Shown here piece by piece: positions 22,023 through 34,860 of a stretch of DNA of 64,000 nucleotides. Both the position numbers and the translations under genes were made by a program. This DNA is from Rotaria sp. Silwood1 (taxonomy: Eukaryota; Rotifera; Eurotatoria; Philodinida; Philodinidae), in assembly GCA_905250075.1 (NCBI GenBank), contig CAJNOP010000172.1, positions 62,001-126,000 of the forward strand, in the 5' to 3' direction. Position 1 is the stretch's first letter. Each line of letters begins with the position of its first letter. Under the pieces are notes generated by a model. It had not been told where the DNA came from, did no database searches, and worked only from the letters and a program-made list of their open reading frames with translations.

Positions 22023-25000
22023 TACTGGCCACTGAATGGTTGGTTCAGATATGGACGTTAATTTCTTTTTCAGAGACTGAGATGTAGTATGGAGTCTGAT
22101 GTGCTTGACTATATGTCACTTGAAATTTATTAAGTTCATTGTGCATTTTAAAAATCTCTATACTCTAATCACATTTCATTTTTGACAATAAATACGAAAA
22201 CAATAAATAGATATTAATCGTCAATAAAAATCTTTAGATTCGTGCTCTTTTTTTTCTGATATGGCATCGAACACGAAGAGAAAACCTCTAACTTGATCAT
22301 ATCGATAAAAAACGAACGCTAGAAATAACTCGAACCAACGAATCAATCAAAACATGCGAGATCTCCCGTATCGCCACGATAAATTTCTATGTACGCCTTA
22401 CTAAGTTGACAGAATCGTTCGGAAAAGTTTAGATAAAAAAGTCGATCATCAATACAATATAGTTGAATAGTATTGAAAGAGTCATAGCAGCATGCACAAG
22501 TGCATATCGTTTTTTCGATTAGCTACATGTTCTTGATGTTATCCTTTATCTTATCTGTTGTTCTATTCACACATGAAATGATACGTTTCGTAAAGGATAA
22601 CATCATTTGATAGACTAAAACTCTTCTTGATTCATAGGAAAAAAACATACAATTAGAGTTGTTTGATCATGGGCCACTTATTAAGATTTTACGGGAAACA
22701 GAAAATAGAACTTTTTCGATGTCTTTTACATCAAATTATAGAGAAACAAACCAATGTTCCTCTTTGGTCATATTGTTTATCAAGTCATACCTTTTACAAT
22801 CATCGAAAAGTTCCAAGCAATCAATGAACGAATTTTGGGATATGTCAACAAAGACTTTTCTGAATGTTTTCATAGGTTTTTTATCATTGATTTGACTACG
22901 GATAAAGATGTATAATTGATCTTGTAATCTTCATATCAAAGTGGATGTTTTTCAGCAATCACAAAAAACTGTATCATTGCATAGTTCCAAGTCATTCAAC
23001 TAAACATAGTAAACCAATGTTGACATAAATGGATCCTACTTCAAAAAAGCCATTGACATATTTCAGTGAGAATTTCGTGAAATATCTCACAGTTACCTTT
23101 GGTAAAGGTCTAGCAGAGAATACTAAATAGAACAACGTTGCTTTGTCAGAATCCTATGTTTTTCGTCGAATGATAGATTTATCGAAAAGCTTTTCGCCGA
23201 CGATACTTTGTCGAAAGCATTTTGTCGAGTGGTACAATAGTGTCTTCTCATTAACTTTGCTTGTTTGGTGACGATGGAAGAATGTCAGACTACCATTGAA
23301 TTAAAAGTTAGATGAAACGAGTAAAAGTATTGCGAGGCACTCATTGACACATCATTATTATATTTCATATGTTCGTCATATCTTATTTGAATGATCACAA
23401 ACTAATCTTTTAAAAATATCAAACCAGATGGAGAAGGTAGATTTGTCTTTTCACAAATATATAAAAGCAAGTACTTCGTTTTATGGTGAAAGATAAGCAA
23501 GTTCTATGATAAAGAATTACCAGATATTTATCAATGATTCACGTTATAGTCTCCATTTTTGTTTTTAGTTCTCAGAAAAAGAATGAATGACATCTAAGTC
23601 AATAATTACTAATAAATCCAGATCTTGCATACGAACGTATATTTCTTATATTTTAGAAGATAGTGTTTGCTGAGCGAAATGATGAACTGCATGTCCATAA
23701 ATACGATTGGTTATCCTCTGAAAAAATAGAGCTCTTCTTTTTCGAAAATAAAGAATGCAAGAAACAAGAAAGATAGTCAATCAAAATCGAAGAGTAATAG
23801 TATTCGACCATCTTTATGACTATTAATTCTAATGAATATTAACTTTAATCTTGTAAATGATGCTGATGAAAAATAGATGCTAAAAGAAAAGGAAACCAAT
23901 GATCTAGATTCACTAATGGAAGAAATACGATTTTACCATCTTACATACTATTGCAATCTAAATCTGAAATCTTCAAATAATTAGTGACAAAAAGAAACAC
24001 TCAAAGTCTTTCTCTTTTTCATTTTCATTTGACATTAAACTAATTATACAATTATAGATGACTAAAAATTTTAAAACAGGTAACATAAGAATCTGGGTGT
24101 AAGTGTAGATGTTAGTTTGGTTTTTATCCACACTCGCTCCCAAAATCGATACATTTATTATAGTTAACAGATTTTATCATGATTAGTATTTATCTTATCA
24201 AGATTTTGATCATCATATCTTCAATAGTAGACATATGTTTATAAACTAATGTGCCATTTAAATCAACGAAAAAACAGTTTATTCATCATGTTTCAAAATA
24301 CCAAAATCTGATCATATGCTCTGGTTTAGACATGTATCAAAGACAAAATTCTGGGTTTTAAGGAATTGGTTTTGATGTGATTTTAATATAGTTTCGATAT
24401 TTGATGTTGTTTTTGAAACGGTAAAGGAAAATTGATTTTCAAAGGATGAATTCATAATGCTTTCTTGTAAACTTGCTGATATGCATTCCCTTGAAATCGG
24501 ATATAAAAACAGATGGGTAAGACGAAAATTATGCACGAAACAAAAGACGACGGTTTGAAATCAAAACAGACGATATTAAATTCATCACACCATCATCCAA
24601 TATCTTAAGAATTGTTGTGCACATCTTTTGATATTCTCTCGAAACTAACTTCAGATAAAATATTACATATCGATCGAAAGCAGTTATTTTTTAGAAACTA
24701 TAAGCATACAATGATCAAATTATTTTTTTTGAGACCTATTGATAATATAATTTTAATAGTGCGGTCATAAAAATACATTTGTAACAAATTCATCAGGGAA
24801 AATCACGTTTTTGTTCGTGTAGAGTTTTTACAAGGTTTGTTTTCCTTGAAAAATACTTCGTCTCGCTTAACCAAACAGACGTAAGACTTGAGTAAACTAT
24901 TTTTCAAATAATTAATATTTTTTATAGGAGCAGTTTCTACAGTATCGAACGACGAGGATGTACATACTATTATTGCTTATTTATATTAAGACATGTACAT

Positions 25001-26211
25001 ATTATAAGAGTTGTTTCTCTGAACATGTTTTCTTCATAGTTTAGAATTGTGATTTCTGTGTACTACACACTTAGGACAGAGAATTTCTTTAAATGTAATG
25101 CTGTATCAAATGTTCATTTCAAAGGTTTCTTGAGAATCAAATAGTTCAAAATTTTTATTCATAACGATTGATAAAGAATTTCAAAGCTGCTACTATTTTA
25201 CTTCAATACAGAAACATAGCATTTTTCTGTCACTAAAACTATTTGCGAGCGCATATTTCTTCCATTAGTAGGCGACCACTGAGCTGTAAAAATATTGGAA
25301 GTGTTTAATAATTTTATTATTATTTGATCAAGATATTGAATTATTGATGAATTCTTCTATGTAAAACCAAACTATTCACTAAAATCGTATTGTCAAAATT
25401 TTTTTTTATCTAACACTTTCCTTACATGAAGATCAAAAGAATACCAACTGATATGACAAATCAAGGAATTATATCATGTACTCTTTCTGAGTAATGCATT
25501 ATTGAAAAGCCTCATGAAATAAATGATATCGATGAAGAAGTGCAATTTTCGGAAAGATTGGATCGAAAAATTTTGGGATACTCGGTATCCAAATTAGTCT
25601 AATTGAGGTCTTTATCTTCATAGAAGAATTAAGCAAAGTTTTAATAACTCGGTAAGAATGGAGCTAGACTATAAATACATTGAAGACTGTTGCACTCCAC
25701 TAGCCTCATACTGTTGCATTATATATTGTTTCAAAATTATTTTATAACATGCTGGACAATCCATTGAAAGTAGATAGTAACAATTTTGAATATTCTTTAT
25801 AAATTGTTATGAATGAATTGTTCGCAACTATCAAAAAAATAATTATTGCATACAATGAAAGTGAGAGGAAAAGTTTGAAAATTTTTATCGTAAATTTATT
25901 TAAGATACACTTTGTATATTAAAGAAACGTCAGTGATAAGATGAGTCACTTTTTTTAGCATTGTTTGATCTAGTACAACTTTTTTTCTATGATTCGACCT
26001 CTATCTATTCTAACAGATTCATCATTTTTATTGGAATTTTTCTGAGAGACTTCATCAACAATGAGGGTGCTTTTAACAACAATTACAAGCTTATAACATA
26101 TTTGGGCACCAAAAAGCCAAGTAACAATCAATATAAGTCGAAGAAAAATATTTAAGAAAACTTATCATTACACTCAAATAATAATCTATCGATTTTCCAT
26201 CAGAAAAATTG
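22023..26211. other. Long AT-rich region without a recognisable gene
   Basis: No frame longer than about 80 codons and none protein-like. AATAAA near 22192 may end the preceding transcript. 23158-23236 has clustered copies of a short motif (TTCGTCGAA, ATCGAAAAGCTTTTCGCC, TTTGTCGAA, TTTTGTCGAG), possibly the end of a decayed DNA transposon. A telomere-like inverted repeat lies at 24093-24142. The rest shows nothing. Confidence 0.5.
24093..24142. repeat. Telomere-like inverted repeat
   Basis: CTGGGTGTAAGTGTAGATG, a T-rich loop, then ATCCACACTCGCTCCCA. The arms are imperfect complements, with the G arm first. Confidence 0.5.
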
Positions 26212-27329
26212 TTAGTTCAAGAAGAAATCATCGATTTGAAAATGTAAAATAACTCTTAGTTTTTGTTGAATGTTTTCACTCATAATTTGGGTCAAGTTTA
26301 AAGTTAATCGATGCGCATTGACGATGATTGTTTCATTTTTATCAACGGTATTCGTCGCAGAATACAAAATTGTATTTCGTTGGTTAAGATAATCAAAATT
26401 ATCTTGGAAGATTAGCATCAAATCGGAATGAAATTTTCTGTCAGAATTATTGTACACGTAGTCACATTTAACAAACCAATGTTTGATTTCGAGTCAGAAT
26501 GATGTTCGAAATGATACAATCAGTGACTCTACAGTAGTACAATTTTCATTATAGCGTGCTAAATAATCAAGAATCGGTTAAAAATGTCTGGAGAATCAGT
26601 CGAAGATGCGTTAGCATAGGTAAAATGAAAGAAGTTATTCGGCATTGTCCATCGTTTTATTCAAATTGACATTTAATAAGAAAGAAGTTAAATGATTTAG
26701 CTCTGTGGTGTCAGAGTGTGCAACAAATAGTCTCATCAAATAGATTCCTATAAATACTTATCAAAACCAATGATAGTAGATCAAGTAAATGAACAATAAT
26801 AGAGTAAACTGTACACCAATTGTGCTCAAAATAAACTGCCATGTGTTCTAGTACCCATGATATGGACCTTTGTGTTTTATTGACTACCCAACCCTCTGCT
26901 TTGAATTCTAATCTACGAAGATCATTGAGCGATATAATAGATGATCATGAGAATATTTCATGATGTGCTGTTAAAATTCATTAAAATCCTCTTTTATGTC
27001 AAACAGAGTCATTGAACATACTCGAATAAATTGATCAATACGAAACTCGGAAAGAAATAATCGAATTCGATCGAGTGTCTCCATTTCATCCAAAAACGTC
27101 AGTGAAATAACATTTTTAGGATCATAACGTGTATCATGAGAGGTACATCATATTTTGACATATAGCGAAAGTCTGTTTCATAACAATAGTAGACATTAGC
27201 AACCGAATAGAACCACTTGCATACAGAACTCATTACAAAGAGAATTGTCTCTGTATCGAGATCATCGAATATTCTATGAACAAGTTAGATGAGTAACGTT
27301 TGAAGATAAGATATCTTTTTAGTAGACAT
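26212..27329 (-). pseudogene. F-box-like protein relic
   Basis: The minus strand from 27329 reads MSTKKISYLQTLL, a stop, then HRIFDDLDTETILFVMSSVC and KWFYSVANVYY, which fits an F-box helix pair (IFDDLD...I...VSSVCKWFY). After a frame change come YDPKNVISLTFLDEMETLDR, IRLFLSEFRIDQFIRVCSMT and LFDIKEDFNEF, then a stop, and later an 81-codon frame (26457-26212). The order 'PKNVISL-L-D...RI-LFLS-F-I-QF-R--S--L--I' is what I recall for the expanded bdelloid F-box-like family. At least three stops or frame changes make it non-functional. F-box proteins couple substrates to SCF ubiquitin ligases, but this copy cannot do so. Confidence 0.6.
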
Positions 27330-27800
27330 GAATCGTCGTAGGCAACATGTACATGTGTAATATGTGCTATTTGCCAACTATACGTCACGGTTGGGTATTC
27401 ACATCACATGGGAATATTTACTATATCATATTCGAGTGTACATAATGAAAAAAGTACAAATAATATTGCAATAATCTATGTTTGAATTTATGACGAAATT
27501 TAATTGATTTCGTAGAATATCATGTCAGATGGTTCGTTTTTTCAGCAAGAAAATCATCGATTCATCTAAACATACGAAGTGAACTAGTATTTCTGTTTGC
27601 AGAATTTGATTAATAAACCTGATTCCAGAGAATTCGTAAATAGAAGAACATTAGAATAAAAATTCAATGACATTTTCATTGAAACCCAAGAAAAAGTTAG
27701 TGTTAATCAAGTACCTAAACAAAAAAATTTGGCTCCTCTAAATTTGGTTTCATTCAGACGATGATTAATACTCATATTCAATGTACATTTAATGTTGTTC

Positions 27801-27841
27801 AAGGGTGTGGATGTGTTGGTATTGATTTTACATCCACACTT
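27801..27841. repeat. Telomere-like inverted repeat
   Basis: AAGGGTGTGGATGT pairs with ACATCCACACTT across a 15-base loop. It is one of the cleanest short copies, G arm first. Confidence 0.65.
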
Positions 27842-27947
27842 AAATAAATCTTTCATTCTTCCTTTGTGCTAAATTTTCTGCTAGCCTATATGACATATTT
27901 GAGTTTTACATTTCAACCGCAAAGAAACTGCAATAAGAGTGCAGGCA

Positions 27948-27987
27948 TAGGTTTAGGTGTGACTGACGGAAATACTCACACCTACGT
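27948..27987. repeat. Telomere-like inverted repeat
   Basis: TTTAGGTGTGACT then ACTCACACCTACG. TAGGTGTGA and TCACACCTA pair perfectly. G arm first, about 105 bp from the previous copy. Confidence 0.55.
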
Positions 27988-28481
27988 CCTCTTCAGCGGT
28001 ATTGATTTTGATAATCATCAAACGTTAAAGATTTTTTTTCATTTTGATTCTATTACTGCCTATCATTCTTGTGAAAACCGTGTATCAACAAGAAATTGTT
28101 GATCAGTTCATATAAATGTGTTCAATTTATTGAAATAAGCTATCATTTTTAATGTCGAGATATGTTGGACAGATTTTATACTCAAGAGGCTTCGAATAGA
28201 AGCTTGATTTCAATATGAGCATTTTTCACTAATCACAAACACTCGACTGCACATGTTGTTGAACTCATGGAATCATGCAGTTCCATTTTCAAGAAAAATC
28301 TCGAATTGACATTTCGTTTTCGAATGTATGGTTTAATTTCGTTTGAATATAATTTTATGATAGAAAAGTAATAAAACAAGTCCGACAAAAGACAGTTACA
28401 TGAGATTATTATATCTCACAGACATAGTAATGGGTTAAATGTTTAATTGATTTGTTCTGTCAATGAGAGATAAGACAAGAT

Positions 28482-30142
28482 TTATTGCCTATTCATTTGT
28501 ATCTTTCTTCGAATTTTATGAAATTCGTTTCGAATCAATCTATAGAGCATTTCTACTAGCTCCATGATTGAAAGAAGACTGATACCAATCCATAGGCCAG
28601 TTTGACCGCCAACATTTGAAAAAACATCAACTACGCCCATGCTCGCTGATTGTGTACTATTTTCGACAACACTTGTTTCGCGTACAACATTGATAGTAAG
28701 ATAATTTTTACGAATTTCATCTTGCCATGTACTAGACCAATTTGTCGGTAATGGAATCGTAGAATTTTCAACAAACTTCTTTATTTTTTCCATTTCCCAT
28801 TCGCCTGGTAGTGATAATGACGAAGTTTGTACAATAAAATTTTTTATTATACATTCTTGTAAACATTCTGAACAATAATCCTGCATAAGAAAAGGCGAAG
28901 TTAAAAGTTTACCGGTGGCGTTTTTGTAACACATATTATCGAATTCGCAAAGAGGTGCAAAAACTACTCGATTCATGCTTGAGACATAGAGTTTGCGACC
29001 ATTCCATAGGACAGGACTGACACAACCACATTGTTCATACCTAAGATACAATGAATTCGATTAGGTAAAATACGATGAAAATTACGGTATTTTATCATCA
29101 ATTAAAGTACGCTTACGCATAGACCTGTCCACAAAGTTGATAACATAGTGCTTCAGAATAGCCATAATTAATATTATGGTAATATTCAAACATGGCTTGC
29201 ATAATTGTAGATACTTTTTCAGTGCATGTTGTATAGGGTGAAGATAATAGATAAGTTGTCTTCTTTCTATATCCCAGTCTGTGTCTTCGTCCTGACGCTA
29301 ATTCAATACCAGCTGCTTCAATATTTGGCAATTGTGTATTATCGTGAACTATAGCCACGGCACCAAACCCTTAATAGAGAAAATCAGTTTATAATACTTG
29401 TTAAATAAAATGTTGACTTACCTTCCATTAGAGAAGGCACATATTGATGACTATGTATGTAAAGACCTATAGAGAGCTTTCCATCACCACCATGTTCGTT
29501 GGCATAAACTGTATTTCGACTGGCATTATTTTTCAATGCTGCATTAAATGTATAACAGGCACCGTAGACGAATGATGTAAATGGAACGAAATCATTTACT
29601 GAACATGGCATATTATTAAATGAACATTTGTACATCATCGATGAAAGTGAATAGAAATATTTATCAAGTGTTTCGTTTCTATTCAAAGTATGTATGAGAA
29701 ATCTTGTAAGATCTAAAAGTGAAAGTGAGTCCCATGCTATGTCATTTGCACTTGTCCGATTGTTCATGATGGAGTAGTTTAGGAAAGGCTTCCAAAATAG
29801 ATCCCGACGAAGTGGTGAGATATTACAAAAGCTAAATGCTGGAAATTCTTGGGGCCATTCACTAATGAAACTTGTATCCATACTTGTCGGATAATCAAAA
29901 TAAGCCAAGATCGCTTTAACAACAAAATAGATCATTAGACCAGTAAAACTAATGAATGAAAGGGACCAAAAAATACGATTATGCAGACTTTCACTCCGAG
30001 CAATACCCGGTAAAGCATGTGTTGATGTATTCAAACTGAATTCACGAATGATTGAAAGGCGACGAGGTACCTTGTTTTTCGGTTGAACTACTGGAACATC
30101 ATTGATCGGTGAAAGAACCACGTTTTCATTTCGATTCCACAT
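28482..30142 (-). CDS. DEG/ENaC-family amiloride-sensitive sodium channel subunit
   Basis: Complete three-exon gene of 510 codons: exons 30142-29422, 29369-29117 and 29040-28482, with introns of 52 and 76 bp bounded by GT/AG (donors GTAAGT and GTAAGC; the two joins restore MEG-FGAVAI and VYA-YEQCGC). The product is a trimeric cation-channel subunit. It has a short cytoplasmic N-terminus with the conserved S-x-H-A-L-P-G stretch at 40-46 (HG-type gating motif), TM1 at about 57-80, a post-TM1 FPAFSFCNISPLRRD segment, a Cys-rich extracellular domain (CGCVSP, CSECLQEC) and TM2 at about 470-495, with the selectivity G-x-S (GIS at 477-479) in GLWIGISLLSIMELVE. It fits ENaC/ASIC/FMRFamide-gated relatives; the gating stimulus cannot be told. 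The length is typical and no lesion is visible. Confidence 0.93.
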
Positions 30143-33100
30143 AAAAGTTATATTATGAAAGAAAATCTAAAATTAAACGTTTTCAAGATTAATGTAATTC
30201 GCTAGCAAATCATTAGTTAATAAGTATTTTCAATAGAAAAACAGATGAATACTTCAAAACTATTGGCTATGATATATTGCTCACTTTTTTGATCATGTAA
30301 AAATCAACTCAACCTCGCGATAAGTCACATCTAGCTTTGCATCACTACAGAACTTACATGAAGCTTCTGTTTCATTGTAAAAAAAGAATGCTTTTATGAA
30401 ACATAAGTATGGATGAGTGTTAACATGTATCGCGAGAAAATTGATCTCATTTGCTGCGGCTTAGTCAAAAAATCACAAGAAATGTGCTGATATTCTTGTA
30501 ACCGATTGGCAGACCATGACATAGATTTCTATATGTTTATAATGGCCTGATGATTTTTCCTACATGCTGGTTTTTGGTCCTGTCATTATCTGTCACATAA
30601 ACAGTGAAGTTCTTCAATGCGAAAAAAACGACAATTAGTACATAAGGATACTTCAAGTATTTGCCGAAGTTATTCTTTACAACTGCTTACCTAAGTCAAA
30701 TCTAGTATCCACATGTTTCTCGAGTTTAATTTATCAAAGTTTACCTGTAAGTCAAGCCACAATACTTCATCATACTTCACTGATAATGAGCTCTTAAAAT
30801 ACAATAAAAAATGTGAGTTTCGGTATCAGAGTCCGCAATACATGGTGATAGTAGAAATAGCGTTGCTGAAAAAGCAAGTTTTTGCTTTTCACATTTGCAT
30901 TCCCCACAATAGTTAAAGTAGCCCCATCGCTTTTAATATTTTAGCCTTGCAGCATTATATTGGAAGCTTTTTCTTCGATATTTATTTCTATTAGTTTTCT
31001 ATCTTAACATCTATCAATGAATATAAAACTTCATAGGACTACGAATTCTATGTTAGCTTTGCACTCTAATGCAGTGTTCGTTAGACACAAAATTTCGGAA
31101 CCTAATGTAAATGTATTCTGTGTCTCTTCGTCGATCTACTTTCTGATCGTTTTTTGGTTCTGTGAAAGATTTATTATAAATGATATAAGATGAAAAGTGA
31201 TGCAATTTTGTTTCAATATCATAAATTGATACCAATGTGATTTGATAAAATATATTAGGCATATTTTTATGTTAACTTACTTACTAGAGATAGTCATTGG
31301 CATCAGGTAAAGTAGTTCGATATGTAAGAAAAAGAACATATCTATGATGAATTTTTTGAAAATAATCTTCTTGCAGACTAAACCGACCTTTACTGCTTGC
31401 ACTACTGGTGTGTACATACATTAGCCTTACGTATACCAATCGACTATTGGACTTCAAATTGATGTTATCCAATAGTTAGTAATATCGATCATAAACTGAT
31501 AAAGATTGAGTTCTTGGTCTCTGAATGTTCATGATAGTTTATCTAGTGTGGAACAAGAACATGTTAATTTCAACAACACTTAAGTGAAGATCAACTATTT
31601 CAGACGAATCCTAAAACATTTCTATTCGTTGTAGCCAATAGAAAAATTGTGTCAAGAGCCATGACTCTACCTACTCTACTGTCCAATCAAATGTATATGT
31701 ATACATACGAATGTATGAGTTACGAATAAATACCTCATTCCTAATGTTTTTCGTCGGTGTTTCACTATTTGAATTTGTAAAAAGAAACGGCCAAGGTATT
31801 TACTTCGAACTAGGACTGTTAATTTATCATTCTACATTTGCATATACTTCTGTCACAACGAGTAAGCTTTTATCGTAATGTCCTCATAGTTATAACACAG
31901 AACAAATATAATATTTTCAGTTTCATATAGTTGTAGACATAAGTAAACGATACAGAAAAAAGCCTTTCAATAGTAATGTAAAACAAGTTCTTAGAATAAT
32001 TAAAAAATGCTCGATTACGCTTGATTATTCAAATTTCAATCATCAATAGTAGATTATATTTCGATTACAAAGCTTATCAACGCAAGCCCTCATAAATTTA
32101 AAATGTGTAAATCATATGCAATCGCTTTCTGGACCCCAGAGCAAATTTTACGGATATGAAAACATCCTACGAAATCGAGAATAGCTCTGGTTGAATATAC
32201 ATCTATCTATCGATTTAATATGAATATCATTCACATTCTTACTTTCTTTAGGTGCTCTGACTTCTTCTTCATTTGTCACTATGCTGCTGTCAATCATTTT
32301 TATAGATGAGATTGGTTCAGCTTGAACCTTTTTAGACACCATGCCGGTTCGATGTGAGATATGTGTGTGTGAGCATGTGTATAGCTATCACAACACCTAG
32401 GTGTGAACGTGGTTATCCAATTCCAATTCTTCCTTGTCACACAAATGACAACAGATATATATATATAGATGTTAGAAGACAGGTGGAATATTTCAATAGA
32501 CACGTAATATAGTTGAAAAAATACATCAGTTAGCACACACGCAATAAAAAAGAAAATAATGAAAGAAACCAAACTATACTACCCTAGAGAAAATACTTGA
32601 CACAACGAAAGAAAACGAACATATATGGATAATGCCTTCAACAACAAATTAGTCTAATGACACGTCTTACATGTGTGCCATAATGATCTCACTCTCTGAA
32701 ATTGATTAGCAGTCAATTTACTTGCTAAAGTCCGTAATAAGAAGTGATAGTCTTCAAGAAAGTAAAATATGCTCAAACATATCGTAGTATTGCGGTTCAA
32801 TAGATAATTCGGCTTGACTATCATATGGTTTTTAAAAGCATTGTAATTGTTCGACCTTGTTTAACTTGTGATCACTATGATAGACATTCGGGACGTCATC
32901 CATATGTTGCCATCTTTCTTTTTCTATATTGTAGTTTTTCTCTTCACTTTATGACACATGTATTTTCCCTGTCTGTCTTATCATCGATTCTTTCTCTCTA
33001 TAATCTGTTATGTCTTTTTCCTTAACTCGTTCGGATATTATCATATCCAAGGCATTGCTCACTAACCTATAAATAGCTGTGGATTCATTACAATAAATGA

Positions 33101-33929
33101 GATGGAGACCATATAGATATCCGATACAAGTATCTTTGGTTACTAAAGTTAAATAGAGACAATCATTTTTCCAAGTGAAATAACTTCACAATCTTCAATG
33201 TTGATTTTAATGCTGATGCTGCTTATCCTAGGATAGGACACAAATAACATTTTGACGGTAAAGAGTATTTAATACAAGAGAAAGTGATGAATATTCATAA
33301 ATGGTTTCCAAGCGATGCGTCCATGGTTGGAAGACCGACATCTCGTCATTATAAAAGTATCAAAGAATATCCAACCGGAAGTGGTTCAATTACATCTGAT
33401 GATAGAATTTTTGCCAAGTGGATATGTATATCGAAGAAGCATCAATATTAATCACTCTAATTCATATAAATCCACTTTTTTCTACGATATTGCTAAACAT
33501 CTTTAAATAAATAAAACCTTTCTATATACTATGAAAAAATTTCATTTAGATTTTGTTAACTTTTTTTATAAGTAGGAGGTACAGTTCTATAGACTCTAGT
33601 AAACCAAAAAATAAATCATGGCTAGAGCATTACACAATCAAGTTTTTTTCTGACTGCGAAAATGTTGTTTCTGACTAATATATAGTGGTTTCAAACATTA
33701 ATCATAAAAATTTAATTTCGATGTTTTTTCGTAATGGTAACTATAATAATGATCCCAAAAAGTGCTTTGAATTGAGGAAATTATTTTCAACAAGGGTTTT
33801 AAAGAAAAAGAATCTTGAGAGCATACTCAAAATCGAGAATCTCTAGAAGATTTGAAATCTATTAGTTTCAGCACTCAGAATTCGACAATAAAAGATTCTT
33901 TTATTTATATCGACTAACAAAACAACTGA
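30143..33929. other. Gene-poor region with two coding-like fragments
   Basis: Most of it shows nothing. Two stretches look more protein-like than chance. On the minus strand, 32342-32250 encodes MVSKKVQAEPISSIKMIDSS and continues acidic to a possible donor (GTAAGA), like a first exon with no visible partner. On the plus strand, 33248-33451 is open for 67 codons with FDGKEYLIQEK, VGRPTSRHYKSIKEYPTGSG and DDRIFAKWICISK. I recognise neither. They may be exons of an unrecognised gene or relics. Confidence 0.35.
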
Positions 33930-34860
33930 AAAGTCCAATTGATTTAGTTTTTGATTAGAATACAGTCGTAAAACTATTGTTGCGCTTTTCATAACTCTTA
34001 TAAGTCGAATATCCTAAGATAATGTTATAAAACATACAGTAAAAATCAAATCGTTCTGAAGTGATTGTCAGAATGTATAGTCGAGTTCTTAAAATCCATT
34101 ATTTTTTTTATAGCTCATATTTTACTCTAAAAAGTTTTGTTTACTTATGATTATTTCGTTATCTTGTTTGAGTGATATTGGTTAGTATAACGTTCAACTA
34201 TCTGATAAAACCGTTCGGTTATTTTTTATACGACCTAACGATTGTTCAAACATCATTAAGAAAATGTTTCTTGTAGGGAACATTCGATTATAACGACACA
34301 AAATATTTTACCAACCTACAAATAATAGAAGAATCATTTGCAGTATAAGATGAGTAAATTATTGACTACTTTGAGATCTTCTAAGCACTATCGCACGCCT
34401 AATTTTTATCAAAACTTCTGGATAGTTCGAAAATTTCGTTTCGCTTATGGCGGAGTTCCTTCGCAATAGTCTTGATTTTACTCCTCACAAACATCCCGTA
34501 ACTAATTTGCTGATGAGTTGAGATCCCTAGCAAAATCACCCTTTTGTCTTCCATAACATTGATTTTGTGACATTTGGTTGGTATAAGTGAGTAGAGTTAT
34601 AATGGCACGGAAAGTTCAGAACTGTAGAAAAATTGCAAATAGTTTATTCAAATAGTTCTCCATGATACATAAAGTAAAAAGATTTGAATTATTTATGAGA
34701 GAAAAATTTTCCTCACCTAAATCAAGAAAGATGAAACATGCATACTTTTAAGATCTCATATCTCTTCCAAGAAACATTCTGTATTTCTAAAAAACAAAAG
34801 TATATTGTCTTGTAACTACAACATGATCATACTGAGTGCCTGGAATCTGATCTAATTTTT
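33930..34860 (+). repeat. Dispersed ~850 bp repeat, copy B
   Basis: Same-orientation partner of 10040-10890; see that entry for the shared landmarks. Copy B is slightly longer through small insertions. Divergence is high (roughly 65-70% identical by eye), so the duplication is old. Confidence 0.65.

Larger units (their letters stand above)
27330..28481. other. Intergenic region with two telomere-like inverted repeats
   Basis: Holds the inverted repeats at 27801-27841 and 27948-27987, only about 105 bp apart. A 78-codon frame across them (27866-28102) is probably accidental. Nothing else is visible before the stop of the channel gene. Confidence 0.45.
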
